A DNA stretch of 64,000 bases, from the NCBI GenBank assembly GCA_965372745.1, contig CBDVDM010000001.1:62001-126000 (forward strand). The letters run 5' to 3'. Shown piece after piece: positions 17,704 to 26,387 of the stretch. How positions within the stretch are numbered: position 1 is the stretch's first letter; each line of letters begins with the position of its first letter. The stretch is from VRUG01 sp965372745 (GTDB lineage: Bacteria > Planctomycetota > Phycisphaerae > Sedimentisphaerales > Anaerobacaceae). The notes under the pieces were generated by a model, which worked only from the letters and a program-made list of their open reading frames with translations, searched no databases and was not told the origin of the DNA. The position numbers and the translations under genes were made by a program.

Positions 17704-18915
17704 CTAATCACTGTGCTTTTGGAGCCATTTCTGCGTCCATTGAGACGCCTGTTTTTTAGTTTGTAGACTATCTTCAAGTTGAGCAATGTACATTTCTTGC
17801 GCAAGTTGGCCGAGAACCGGACCAGGCTGGGCGCCTAATTGCATAAGTTCATGGCCATTGAGTAGAGGCTTTGGTTTTAGCTCAATACCGACTAAACTGT
17901 TTATTCTTTTACGCAGTGCTGTCAATGATGCGATACTTTGCTTGTTTGCTTTTTGAATTGCCTTTTGCAGTTGGAACAAATCCTCGAAATAACTTGAAGC
18001 CAGAGTAAGCTTCAGTTCAGCCAAACTCATGTTTTTATCCAGCAGTTTGCCGCGATTGGCGAGCAGGAACTTAATATGTTTTATTTGGCTTCTGCTGAGC
18101 TTCAGCTTCCTGCAGTTTTCAAGGGTAAGGTTCGTATCACACGCAGAAAACAGAGCTGACAGAGCCAGGGGAAAGCCGACTCTTTCGGGTAATTTTCCAA
18201 GAACCTCAGCACCCAATCCAAATTGTTTATCAGTTATTTTAGGAAAGATTGCGTGAGCTAATCCGCATTTGGTCAGGATTTTAATTCCGTCGGTCCGGTT
18301 GGGGTTAACCAGAATACCCTCGAGTTCGGTTGCGATTCGTTCGGCACTGATTTTTGTAATATTTTTTGCATTTTCACAGATGGCAGCAAAGGTTTTTGGT
18401 TCGATTTTGAAAGCAAGTTGAGTTGAAAATCTGACAGCGCGGAGCATTCGCAGGTAGTCTTCAGCAAATCTTTCATTTGGACTGCCGATAGTTCGTATGA
18501 GATGTTTTTTCAGGTCTGTTTGGCCATTAACATAGTCGATAACTTTTTTCCCTATGGGGTCGTAAAACATGCCGTTAATGGTAAAATCTCTTCGCGATGC
18601 ATCTTCTTTCTGGCCTGAGAATTTCACGGAGGTTGGATGACGTCCGTCAGTGTAGCCTGATTCTGTCCTGAAAGTGGCAACTTCGACCTGCTGTTTTTCT
18701 ATAAGAACGATTACAACACCGAATTTGGCACCAACTTTCAGAGTTCGGCGGAAAAGCTTTATTACCTTATCGGGTGTAGCGCTGGTGGCGATATCATAGT
18801 CTTTGGCGGGACGTTTTAAGAGCCTGTCGCGCACACAGCCGCCCGCCAGCAGGGCATGAAAGCCTTTGCTGCGCAGGTGTTTTATGATTTTTATTGCAGC
18901 GGCCCTATTCGTCAT
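17704..18915 (-). CDS. CCA tRNA nucleotidyltransferase / poly(A) polymerase family protein
   Basis: 403 residues. The class II nucleotidyltransferase head shows AGGCVRDRLL and the metal-binding pair in DYDIAT, then RRDFTINGMFYD and the RAVRFSTQLAF turn of the neck domain. The product either completes 3'-CCA ends of tRNAs or polyadenylates RNA; the two activities cannot be told apart by eye here. No HD domain is apparent. Its start codon lies inside the last codons of rsmD (11 bp overlap), so translation is likely coupled. Confidence 0.88.
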   Translation of the reverse strand: MTNRAAAIKIIKHLRSKGFHALLAGGCVRDRLLKRPAKDYDIATSATPDKVIKLFRRTLKVGAKFGVVIVLIEKQQVEVATFRTESGYTDGRHPTSVKFSGQKEDASRRDFTINGMFYDPIGKKVIDYVNGQTDLKKHLIRTIGSPNERFAEDYLRMLRAVRFSTQLAFKIEPKTFAAICENAKNITKISAERIATELEGILVNPNRTDGIKILTKCGLAHAIFPKITDKQFGLGAEVLGKLPERVGFPLALSALFSACDTNLTLENCRKLKLSRSQIKHIKFLLANRGKLLDKNMSLAELKLTLASSYFEDLFQLQKAIQKANKQSIASLTALRKRINSLVGIELKPKPLLNGHELMQLGAQPGPVLGQLAQEMYIAQLEDSLQTKKQASQWTQKWLQKHSD

Positions 18916-19489
18916 TTGTTTTTTGTCCTAATATAGTTATCGCCATATTACCCCATTTTCTGCGTTCAATTATTTTTAACCGGCCGTAAGAATCCAGCAG
19001 TTCTATGGCCTTGTGAGTCCGAACTACGACTATTGCCTCAGCAGCCATCCGGTTCGGCAATAAGTTTAATAATCCAGCCAACAATGAATTTTTCCCGACA
19101 TCCTGGGTTGTCGGGTAGGGCGGGTCGACGAAAATTAAATCGTATTTTGACCGGTCAACGCTGAACGGAGCCCCTGTTTGGAATGCGTTTGCACGTATTA
19201 CTTTTGATTTTTCGGCAAAGTCAGCCTTGTCGATGTTCTTTTTGAGAATATTGATGATATCAGCCTTTTTTTCGACGAAGGCAGCGAACCTGGCCCCTCG
19301 GCTTAAAGCTTCAAGCCCAAGCGAACCCACTCCGGAAAAAAGGTCAGCCACCACCTTGTTTTCCGGTAAGTCGTACCTGTAGAGAACACTGAAAAGCGAT
19401 TCCTTAACGCGGTCGAGGATAGGCCGTGAGTCCTGTGTTTTTGGACTTAGCAGTTTCATCCCGCGTTTTGAACCAGCTATTATTCGCAT
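18905..19489 (-). CDS. rsmD: 16S rRNA (guanine-N2)-methyltransferase RsmD
   Basis: 194 residues from the ATG at 19489 (MRIIAGSKRGMKL, the typical start; a TTG five codons earlier is the alternative). RsmD methylates G966 (E. coli numbering) of 16S rRNA using S-adenosylmethionine. Visible motifs: RPILDRVKESLFSVL near the N-terminus, VADLFSGVGSLGLEALSRGA (SAM binding) and the catalytic FVDPPYPT. No strong Shine-Dalgarno sequence was seen. It overlaps the CCA-adding enzyme gene by 11 bp. Confidence 0.93.
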   Translation of the reverse strand: MRIIAGSKRGMKLLSPKTQDSRPILDRVKESLFSVLYRYDLPENKVVADLFSGVGSLGLEALSRGARFAAFVEKKADIINILKKNIDKADFAEKSKVIRANAFQTGAPFSVDRSKYDLIFVDPPYPTTQDVGKNSLLAGLLNLLPNRMAAEAIVVVRTHKAIELLDSYGRLKIIERRKWGNMAITILGQKTNDE

Positions 19490-19559
19490 GGGGTCAATAT
19501 ACAAAAGCAGAGAGATTTTTACTACTTAGTTTTGAAATAATATCAAAACACCAAACGCT

Positions 19560-20072
19560 CTAAAAAAGATTTTGCATTTGTACTGCGCAGGTTCTGAAAT
19601 TTTCAGCTGGGAGCGTGACTGTTTTCCATTTCGGACTTCTTTGTTTCATGTGTTTTATGTAGTCGTCGAGTTTGATGCAGAAGAAGATGTATTTTCTGTT
19701 GTTGTATTCATAGATACGCCTGCCGTCGTCATCGATATCGGGATTAGCGATATTGTAGGCGAAGACGAACGCTGCCCTGTGCGTCGGACCGAAAATCTCC
19801 TGCCATTTGGAAAGACTGTCGATATCGTCGGTGGAAACCCAGCATTCCAGACCTGTTAATTTTACCAGAGAAGAGCCTTTGAATTTTCGACCCTTTACTT
19901 CAGCGACGATGATATTCTCGGATGGGGGATAAAGCAGATAATCAAAGCTTTTGACGTTCGAACTGCCAAGAGCTGCACGTTTCTGTTCGTCGACGGCAAT
20001 GTACTGTACGTGATTATCAATCAGCCAGTTGCCGAAGGCCTTCTCATAATGGTTGAGATGAAAGTTTTTCAT
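19560..20072 (-). CDS. Conserved hypothetical protein with possible PD-(D/E)XK nuclease fold
   Basis: 170 residues. The sequence FDYLLYPPSENIIVAEVKGR contains a spaced Asp and then E-V-K, the pattern of the PD-(D/E)XK nuclease superfamily (an Asp, then ExK on the next strand). The rest alternates predicted beta strands and helices, with YNNRKYIFFCIKLDDYIKHM near the C-terminus. No signal peptide or membrane helix. The gene is 9 bp from hisS and on the same strand, so it may be read from the same transcript. Family assignment is by motif only; the specific function is unknown. Confidence 0.55.
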   Translation of the reverse strand: MKNFHLNHYEKAFGNWLIDNHVQYIAVDEQKRAALGSSNVKSFDYLLYPPSENIIVAEVKGRKFKGSSLVKLTGLECWVSTDDIDSLSKWQEIFGPTHRAAFVFAYNIANPDIDDDGRRIYEYNNRKYIFFCIKLDDYIKHMKQRSPKWKTVTLPAENFRTCAVQMQNLF

Positions 20073-20081
20073 TCACCAATT

Positions 20082-21362
20082 TTAAAGCTGACTAAAAAAT
20101 TTATCTTTATCAATAAGTTTCTGCTCACCGGTTGTCATATTCTTCACGATAAGTTGGTTTTTCTCAATTTCATCACCAATTATTATACACCGCTTTGCAT
20201 TAGCTTTAGAAGCGTCTTTTAATTGTTTGCCGAGCTGTTTGCCTGCATTGTAGCTGAAATTAACACTAAATCCTTTTGTTCGTAGTTTAGCAACTGATTC
20301 AACAGCCTTATATTTGTAAACTTCTTTTAAACAAACAATAAAATAATCTAATTCTCGCTGTTCAGGTTTAAGCAACCCTTTTTCTTCCAGCAGAATTTCG
20401 AGTACACAATCACCGATACCAAAACCTGTAGCTGGTATCTGAGGCCCGCCGAATTGTTTCAGCAGATTATCATATCGCCCGCCGCCGCCAATAGCGCGGA
20501 GCTGCGATTGCTTGTCATATATCTCGAAAACGATACCGGTATAGTATGCAAGACCCCTGACAATAGTGATGTCAAATTTGCAAAAGTCACCAACCCCCAT
20601 AGTATCCATCAGTTCGAACAATCGTTTCAGTTCATCAATAGATTCTTTGGCTTTTTGGGAAAGTTCAACAATATCACTTAGTTGTTCTATAGACTTGGTG
20701 GCCATAAGTTGAGTAACTTTTTGGCGAATGCCGGCATCTGAAATCTTTTCAGCCAGCATATCCTCGAAAGCCTCATCGCTAACCTTGGCACGTTTATCGA
20801 GGACGTAGTAGAGTGGTTCAAGGTCTTTTTCTTTTATGCCTATTGCCATAAGTAGTTGAGCGAGCATTTTCCTGCTTGATATTTTAACGATAATGTCTTT
20901 AGTTGTTAAACCGGCATTCTGTAAATAATCTAAAGCACAAAAGATTACTTCAGCGTCAGCCAGTACGTCATCAACTCCGATGATGTCGATGTTCCACTGG
21001 AAAAATTCGCGAAGCCGGCCTCTCTGTGGACGTTCAGCCCTGCACAGCCTTGGTACTGAAAACCATTTAATCGGCTTTGCCAGTGAGTTTATCTGCTGAT
21101 TTACCATCCTTGCCAGTGTTGGAGTGATTTCAGGCCTTATGGCAAGTTCACGCCCGCCTCGGTCGGTGAGACTGAAGAGTTGTTCTGCGATTTCATCGCC
21201 GCTTTTTATCTGAAACATCTTGAGATATTCAAAAATCGGCCCATCGTATTCTTCAAAACCGTTGCGCAGAGAAACAGTTTTCCAGCCGTCGACGATATAG
21301 TTTCGAATCGCCATTTCAGCAGGATAAAAGTCACGAGTACCTTTTACCGGTGGAATCTTCAT
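20082..21362 (-). CDS. hisS: Histidyl-tRNA synthetase
   Basis: 426 residues, normal length. Class II synthetase: motif 1 region near the N-terminus after VKGTRDFYPAEM, motif 2 in FSVPRLCRAERPQRGRLREF, the HisRS signature RGLAYYTGIVFEIY, motif 3 GGGRYDNLL with TGFGIGDCVLEIL, and a C-terminal anticodon-binding domain. It charges tRNA-His. The start ATG overlaps the stop of the cysteine-cluster gene (ATGA), giving translational coupling. Confidence 0.98.
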   Translation of the reverse strand: MKIPPVKGTRDFYPAEMAIRNYIVDGWKTVSLRNGFEEYDGPIFEYLKMFQIKSGDEIAEQLFSLTDRGGRELAIRPEITPTLARMVNQQINSLAKPIKWFSVPRLCRAERPQRGRLREFFQWNIDIIGVDDVLADAEVIFCALDYLQNAGLTTKDIIVKISSRKMLAQLLMAIGIKEKDLEPLYYVLDKRAKVSDEAFEDMLAEKISDAGIRQKVTQLMATKSIEQLSDIVELSQKAKESIDELKRLFELMDTMGVGDFCKFDITIVRGLAYYTGIVFEIYDKQSQLRAIGGGGRYDNLLKQFGGPQIPATGFGIGDCVLEILLEEKGLLKPEQRELDYFIVCLKEVYKYKAVESVAKLRTKGFSVNFSYNAGKQLGKQLKDASKANAKRCIIIGDEIEKNQLIVKNMTTGEQKLIDKDKFFSQL

Positions 21363-21760
21363 TTTCTCTTTCTTTTACCTTTTTTGGTTTTTTTCTTTTC
21401 GGTTTTATTGTTCCCAAATTTAATCTTTATGTACTCTTCCATTTGCTTATCGTTTACAAAGTGCAGTTCATAGTCGTATTCGCCCTCGACGAGGTCACAG
21501 TCAGCGGTTTTATAGCCTCGACAGATTTTTGGCCTGTTGTTGTATATTTTGCACGTGTAATCTTTTTCAGACAGGTGCCTGCAGTTGTTTTTTACGTTTA
21601 AGTACCAGTCGCCGTCTTCGACGAAGACGGTAACATTCTTATGGCAGAGATACCATCTGATATCATCGTAGTCTCCCTTATCTTCCGGTGTCTCGATGGG
21701 CAGTGCGAAATATCTGCAGCACAGGCCGGTACATTTTGTACAATCAATTTTCTTAGCCAT
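21359..21760 (-). CDS. YkgJ-like cysteine-cluster protein (metal-binding)
   Basis: 133 residues with the CxxCxxxCC-like motif of the zinc/iron-chelating family (DCTKCTGLCCRYF, residues 5-17), then CRHL, YTCKIYNNRPKICRGY and a final C. The arrangement is that of UPF0153/YkgJ proteins, thought to bind an Fe-S cluster or zinc; no enzyme activity is established. The C-terminus is a Lys/Arg-rich tail (KKTKKGKRKRK). It leads the minus-strand operon into hisS with a 4-bp ATGA overlap. Confidence 0.85.
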   Translation of the reverse strand: MAKKIDCTKCTGLCCRYFALPIETPEDKGDYDDIRWYLCHKNVTVFVEDGDWYLNVKNNCRHLSEKDYTCKIYNNRPKICRGYKTADCDLVEGEYDYELHFVNDKQMEEYIKIKFGNNKTEKKKTKKGKRKRK

Positions 21761-21810
21761 TAACGAAATCTCCAGTCAATTAAATCTGTTGCACGCTTAA
21801 CTTTGATTGT

Positions 21811-21839
21811 ATAATACGGTATCAGGTATTTATCGTCAA
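21811..21839 (-). promoter_or_regulatory. Sigma-70-type promoter for the cysteine-cluster gene and hisS
   Basis: On the minus strand TTGACG (21839-21834) and TATTAT (21816-21811) are 17 bp apart. The start codon of the cysteine-cluster gene is about 50 bp downstream. Confidence 0.55.
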
Positions 21840-21865
21840 GAAATGTAAAAGAACCACGCTTGATA

Positions 21866-21894
21866 TTGACTAAATTGCGGTGAGATGGTAAAAG
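21866..21894 (+). promoter_or_regulatory. Possible promoter for hom-apgM-lysC
   Basis: TTGACT (21866-21871) and TAAAAG (21889-21894) are 17 bp apart, 43 bp before the hom start. The -10 is poor, so this is tentative. It is divergent from, and adjacent to, the minus-strand promoter at 21811-21839. Confidence 0.35.
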
Positions 21895-21937
21895 TGCGTA
21901 ACACTTGGTTAATATAGTGAAGAAGTCAAGGTGAGTT

Positions 21938-23260
21938 ATGGTTAAAAATAGAATAAAGATTGGGCTGGTAGGATTTGGCATTGTAGGCAGCGGCGTTGCC
22001 AGGATAATTCTTGAACGGGCTGATTCTATAGCGGAAAAGACAGGGGTGCGTTTGGAATTAGCTTGTGTGGTTGATTTGGATACGACGAGCGAAAGGCCGG
22101 TCAAGCTGCCTGAGGGGCTGTTGACCGATGATTTGGATAAGCTGTTAAGCGATGAGAGTATTACTGTCGCGGTCGAACTTGTCGGTGGAACCGACGTGGC
22201 AAAGGATATCCAGCTTAAAATGCTCAGGGCAGGCAAGGATGTTGTGACCGCCAACAAGGCCCTATTGGCTAAATTCGGAAACCAGCTATACAGGGCGGCA
22301 GCAGAGAGCGGCAGGTGTATTGCGTTTGAGGCCAGTTGTGCCGGCGGGATACCGATAATATCAGCAATTCGCACCGGATTAGCTGCTAATAATATCGAGG
22401 CAATGTACGGGATTGTTAACGGGACATGCAACTATATCCTTTCAAATATGACGGCTAACAACCAGGAATTTAGTGAGGCACTAAACAAAGCACAGCAGTT
22501 GGGATTTGCAGAGGCCGACCCATCGCTCGATATTAACGGCGGTGACAGTGCACATAAACTTGTGATATTAAGTTCGATAGGCTTTGGATATGAGATAAAA
22601 TTAGAGGACGTTTACGTTGAGGGGATAGAAGGAGTATCGAAGGACGATATTCGTTACGGCGGAGAGATGGGCTATGTTTTGAAGTTGCTGGCGATTGGCC
22701 GCAGAGAGGAAAATGGCAGGATATCACTTAGGGTGCATCCGTCGTTTATAGCTGATGATACATCGCTTGCGAGAGTTAATGGTTCGTTTAACGCTATAAG
22801 TGTGTTCGGTGATGCGGTCGGTGAGGTTTTGTATTACGGCAGAGGTGCCGGTATGATGCCAACGGCCAGCGCGGTAGTGGCCGATATTATTGATGTTGCG
22901 CTGGGTAATTCTGCAACAACGTTTAAACATTTGAATCTGAAGCCGAGAGAGGAAACTGAAAAAATAATTGAGAAAATTGATAACCTCGTGATTAGGTTCT
23001 ATGTAAGGCTGATGGTGAAGGACCAACCAGGGGTCTTTGCTCAGATTGGGAAAATTTTGTCTGAAAACGAGATAAGCATATCAGGAATACTTCAGCATGA
23101 AGGGCTTGGGCCTGATAACACGGTACCGATTGTCATAACGACACATCCGACTCAGCAGAGCAGGATAAGTGCAGCGGTTAAGAGTTTGAACAGTTTGGAA
23201 ACGGTATGCAGTGAGCCTGTTTGTATTCGGATAATCAATATACCGGAGGACAAGGATTAG
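21938..23260 (+). CDS. hom: Homoserine dehydrogenase
   Basis: 440 residues. Reduces aspartate-4-semialdehyde to homoserine with NAD(P)H. The N-terminal Rossmann domain starts GLVGFGIVGSGVARII; the catalytic domain contains VTANKALLAKFG, GIVNGTCNYILSNM and the characteristic GFAEADPSLDINGGDSAHK. The C-terminal ACT domain (from about residue 355, VKDQPGVFAQIGKILSENEI) suggests feedback control by threonine. AAGGTGAG precedes the ATG. The next gene starts within its stop codon (TAGTG). Confidence 0.97.
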   Translation: MVKNRIKIGLVGFGIVGSGVARIILERADSIAEKTGVRLELACVVDLDTTSERPVKLPEGLLTDDLDKLLSDESITVAVELVGGTDVAKDIQLKMLRAGKDVVTANKALLAKFGNQLYRAAAESGRCIAFEASCAGGIPIISAIRTGLAANNIEAMYGIVNGTCNYILSNMTANNQEFSEALNKAQQLGFAEADPSLDINGGDSAHKLVILSSIGFGYEIKLEDVYVEGIEGVSKDDIRYGGEMGYVLKLLAIGRREENGRISLRVHPSFIADDTSLARVNGSFNAISVFGDAVGEVLYYGRGAGMMPTASAVVADIIDVALGNSATTFKHLNLKPREETEKIIEKIDNLVIRFYVRLMVKDQPGVFAQIGKILSENEISISGILQHEGLGPDNTVPIVITTHPTQQSRISAAVKSLNSLETVCSEPVCIRIINIPEDKD

Positions 23261-24447
23261 TGGCTAAATATGTAATAATAGTTCCTGATGGCGCAGCGGA
23301 TGAGCCGCTGGAAGAATTTGGCGGACAGACCGTTCTGGAAGCAGCTGAGATACCGAATATGGACAGAGTCAGCCGTGAAGGCAGACAGGGATTGGTGCGG
23401 ACGATTCCGAAGGGGATGGAGCCTGGAAGCGATGTTGCTCAGATGAGTCTTCTGGGTTATGACCCTTTGAGATATTATACAGGCAGAGCGCCAATAGAGG
23501 CAGTTGCCATGAACATTAAGCTTGACGCTGAAGACTGGGTATTCAGGTGTAATCTCGTTACTATAGTTGACGGAAAGATGGAAGACCACAGTGCCGGGCA
23601 CATAAGCACCGAGGAAGGGACGAAGCTGATAAAGGAGTTGAATGAACAGCTTGGCAATAATGAGATGCGTTTTTATCCGGGTGTCAGTTACAGGCATTTG
23701 CTTGTGTTTAAAGGTGCCCAGTTTGATGTTCAGACTTATCCGCCGCACGATTATATAGGCACAGCGTTCGAGAAAATACTGCCTCGCGGTAAAGGTGCCG
23801 AGCAGTTAATCGATTTGATGGCACGCTCGCAGCAGATATTTGTCGGTCATGATATAAATAAGGTCAGGCAGGACCTCGGAGAGAGCCAGGCAAGCTCGAT
23901 ATGGCTTTGGGGCCAGGGCAGGCGTGCCAAAATGGCCGGCTTCGAAAAACAGTTCGGTTTGAAAGGAGCTGCCATAACCGCAGTTGATTTGGTGAGGGGA
24001 CTGGCCAAACTTATAGGATTTGATTTGATAAATGTTGAAGGTGCAACCGGTTTTGTTGATACCAATTACGAGGGCAAGGCAGCAGCAGCCATAGAGGCAT
24101 TGGAGAAATACGATATTGTATTTGTTCATATAGAGGCGCCTGACGAAGCAGGTCACAGCGGTAATGCGGAACTGAAGAAAAAGGCAGTCGAGCAGATTGA
24201 TAAATATATCGTCGGGCCGGTATTTGAGGCATTACAGAAATACGATAACTGGAACATGCTTGTGGCACCTGACCATCCAACGCCGATTCGCACTTGTGCA
24301 CATTCGGATGAGCCGGTACCATTTGCGATGGCAGGAACCGGCATTACAGGCATTTTAAATGCAAACTTCAGTGAAGCTAATGCCGAGAAATCAGGCTTTC
24401 GAATTGAAAACGGTTTTGAACTTATGGAATACTTTTTGAAAACTTGA
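23260..24447 (+). CDS. ApgM-family phosphoglycerate mutase-like protein, candidate alternative homoserine kinase
   Basis: 395 residues from GTG 23260, chosen because GGAGGA lies 9 bases ahead and longer versions run back into hom. It belongs to the cofactor-independent phosphoglycerate mutase family of the archaeal type: metal-binding VPDGAADEPLEE, the nucleophile region GSDVAQMSLLGYDP, and C-terminal HIEAPDEAGHSG and VAPDHPTP. Members of this family found between threonine-pathway genes have been proposed as an alternative homoserine kinase, and here it lies exactly between hom and lysC with a 1-base overlap. No thrB is visible in the window. The context favours the kinase role, but glycolytic mutase activity cannot be excluded. 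Confidence 0.85.
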   Translation: MAKYVIIVPDGAADEPLEEFGGQTVLEAAEIPNMDRVSREGRQGLVRTIPKGMEPGSDVAQMSLLGYDPLRYYTGRAPIEAVAMNIKLDAEDWVFRCNLVTIVDGKMEDHSAGHISTEEGTKLIKELNEQLGNNEMRFYPGVSYRHLLVFKGAQFDVQTYPPHDYIGTAFEKILPRGKGAEQLIDLMARSQQIFVGHDINKVRQDLGESQASSIWLWGQGRRAKMAGFEKQFGLKGAAITAVDLVRGLAKLIGFDLINVEGATGFVDTNYEGKAAAAIEALEKYDIVFVHIEAPDEAGHSGNAELKKKAVEQIDKYIVGPVFEALQKYDNWNMLVAPDHPTPIRTCAHSDEPVPFAMAGTGITGILNANFSEANAEKSGFRIENGFELMEYFLKT

Positions 24448-24461
24448 GCAGAGTTTAACTT

Positions 24462-25697
24462 ATGAAAATAATAGTACAAAAGTTTGGCGGCACCAGTATA
24501 GCGAGTGCAAAAAAGATTAAACGGGCAGCCCAGCGTGTGATTAAAGCGGTTGAAGATGGATATAAGGTTGTAGTAGTGGCGTCAGCTCGCGGAAAGCAGA
24601 CCGATGAATTGGTAGCTGATGCGCGCCGGTTAAATCCAAACCCGCCGGCCAGAGAGATGGACCAGCTTTTAAGTACGGGAGAGATACAAACTGTTGCATT
24701 GTTTGCGATGGCACTTGAGCATATGGGTTACAATGCGATAAGTTTTACCGGCGGCCAGATACAAATGGTAACCGATAGTGTCCATTCGAAGGCAAGGATT
24801 AAAAGTATTGATACGATGCGTATGAAGCAGGAGCTTGAAAATGGAAAAATAGTACTGGTTGCCGGTTTTCAGGGAGTTGACGATGATGGTAATATAACGA
24901 CTCTTGGTAGAGGCGGTTCTGATACCAGTGCGGTGGCTTTAGCGGCGGCACTGGAGGCAGATAAATGTGAAATTTATACCGACGTTGATGGTATTTATAC
25001 GACTGACCCCCGGATATTTAAGAGCGCGGTGAAAGTGGACCAGATAAGTTATGACGAGATGCTTGAGCTGGCAAGTTTGGGAGCTGGAGTGATGCATGGC
25101 AGGGCAATTGAATTTGGTAAAAAATATAATGTTAAGATTCATGTACGTAGCAGTACTAACGAAATTAATGGTACATTAATTACACACGAGGTGCCACAAA
25201 TGGAAGAAGTATTGGTTTCCGGTGCAACGATGCAAAGGGATATGGCAAAGATAGGGCTTGTCGGGGTGCCTAATAAGCCCGGTAACGCAGCGAAGGTATT
25301 CGCACATCTGGCGCAAGCCAAGGTGATAGTGGGCGATATTGTGCAGACGGAAGTAAGTAAAGAGAAGGCGAACCTGTCTTTTACTACAGGAACATCTGAT
25401 TTGGCAACGGCGAAAAAAGTGGTTGAAGAAATTAAAGAAGACTTGAAGTGCGATAGTATTTTTGTCCGTGATGACATTGCCGAGATTTCGGTAGTCGGCG
25501 TTGGGATGAGGAGTCACTATGGAGTGGCTGAGAAACTGTTTGGTGCTTTGTCGAAAGCGGAAGTGAACATTGATTCAATTACGACCAGTGAAATCAGGAT
25601 AAGCTGTATAGTTGATGAGCATCAGGCAGACAAGGCGTTAGAGGCTGTGTGTATTGCATTCGAGCTGGACAAGCGGGCAGAAGAGCGAACAAAGTAA
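24462..25697 (+). CDS. lysC: Aspartate kinase
   Basis: 411 residues. Phosphorylates aspartate, the first step to lysine, methionine and threonine. The kinase domain begins VQKFGGTSIASAKKI and contains TLGRGGSDTSAVALAAAL and EIYTDVDGIYTTDPR. Two C-terminal ACT domains (about 265-400; for example VGVPNKPGNAAKVFAHL and VVGVGMRSHYGVAEKLF) are the usual site of lysine/threonine feedback. It ends the hom-apgM-lysC unit (14 bp gap). Confidence 0.97.
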   Translation: MKIIVQKFGGTSIASAKKIKRAAQRVIKAVEDGYKVVVVASARGKQTDELVADARRLNPNPPAREMDQLLSTGEIQTVALFAMALEHMGYNAISFTGGQIQMVTDSVHSKARIKSIDTMRMKQELENGKIVLVAGFQGVDDDGNITTLGRGGSDTSAVALAAALEADKCEIYTDVDGIYTTDPRIFKSAVKVDQISYDEMLELASLGAGVMHGRAIEFGKKYNVKIHVRSSTNEINGTLITHEVPQMEEVLVSGATMQRDMAKIGLVGVPNKPGNAAKVFAHLAQAKVIVGDIVQTEVSKEKANLSFTTGTSDLATAKKVVEEIKEDLKCDSIFVRDDIAEISVVGVGMRSHYGVAEKLFGALSKAEVNIDSITTSEIRISCIVDEHQADKALEAVCIAFELDKRAEERTK

Positions 25698-25738
25698 CCA
25701 ATCAGGTGACCGGCAAAGACAAAAAAACTGTATATGCC

Positions 25739-26371
25739 ATGAGCAGACGCAGACGCTTTGTAGTATTTAGCATTTGCATTGCGTTTGTAGTAGTAGCTGT
25801 CTGGGTTGATAGAAACTTTTATAGACATGTCATAAAAGACAAACCCAAAGAGCAAGATAAAGAGCAAATCAAATCTTATGACTTTGAAAAATATCATCGC
25901 AGGGTTTTTACGGTAGTAAATGTTGTAGATGGTGACACTATCGATATAGATATTCCTGACGGTGAGTACGAAAAAACCAGGATAAGGCTTTGGGGTGTAG
26001 ATACGCCGGAAACTAAAAGCAGCAGGTATGGCGTCATGTATTACGGGCCGCAGGCTTCTGAATTTGCCGCTGAACTTGTGCTGGGCAGGAAAGTTACTAT
26101 CTATCTCGAACAGAGACGTACACGAGGTAAATACAAAAGATTATTGGCTTATGTGCAGCTTGAAAGCCGAAGATATTTGAATGAAGTTTTAATACAACAA
26201 GGTTATGGTTATGCAGATACGCGATTTCGGCATAGTTTATATAATAAGTACAAGCAGCTCGAATCAGTAGCCCGCAGAAATAAAATGGGGTTGTGGGCAG
26301 AGGTTAAACCGCAGCAGATGCCGGAATGGAAAAGAAAATCAAATATCCGCAACGGCACCGGGAAACGTTAG
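25739..26371 (+). CDS. Membrane-anchored staphylococcal nuclease (SNase)-like protein
   Basis: 210 residues from ATG 25739; an in-frame GTG at 25706 is possible but would add polar residues before the membrane helix. After SRRRR comes a single membrane segment (FVVFSICIAFVVVAVWV), then the SNase beta-barrel domain with VDGDTIDIDI, RIRLWGVDTPETK (first catalytic Arg and the Asp/Thr/Glu cluster) and RGKYKRLLAYV (second Arg). The C-terminus ends in a basic tail. It presumably cleaves nucleic acid outside the cytoplasmic membrane. It follows lysC by 41 bp but is unlikely to be functionally related. Confidence 0.85.
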   Translation: MSRRRRFVVFSICIAFVVVAVWVDRNFYRHVIKDKPKEQDKEQIKSYDFEKYHRRVFTVVNVVDGDTIDIDIPDGEYEKTRIRLWGVDTPETKSSRYGVMYYGPQASEFAAELVLGRKVTIYLEQRRTRGKYKRLLAYVQLESRRYLNEVLIQQGYGYADTRFRHSLYNKYKQLESVARRNKMGLWAEVKPQQMPEWKRKSNIRNGTGKR

Positions 26372-26387
26372 TAAAAAATATCCGACC

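Noticed and set aside
21760..22431. Long minus-strand open frame opposite hom
   Set aside because: It is the antisense of homoserine dehydrogenase, has low-complexity Ser/Leu/Thr composition, and no family or ribosome-binding site.
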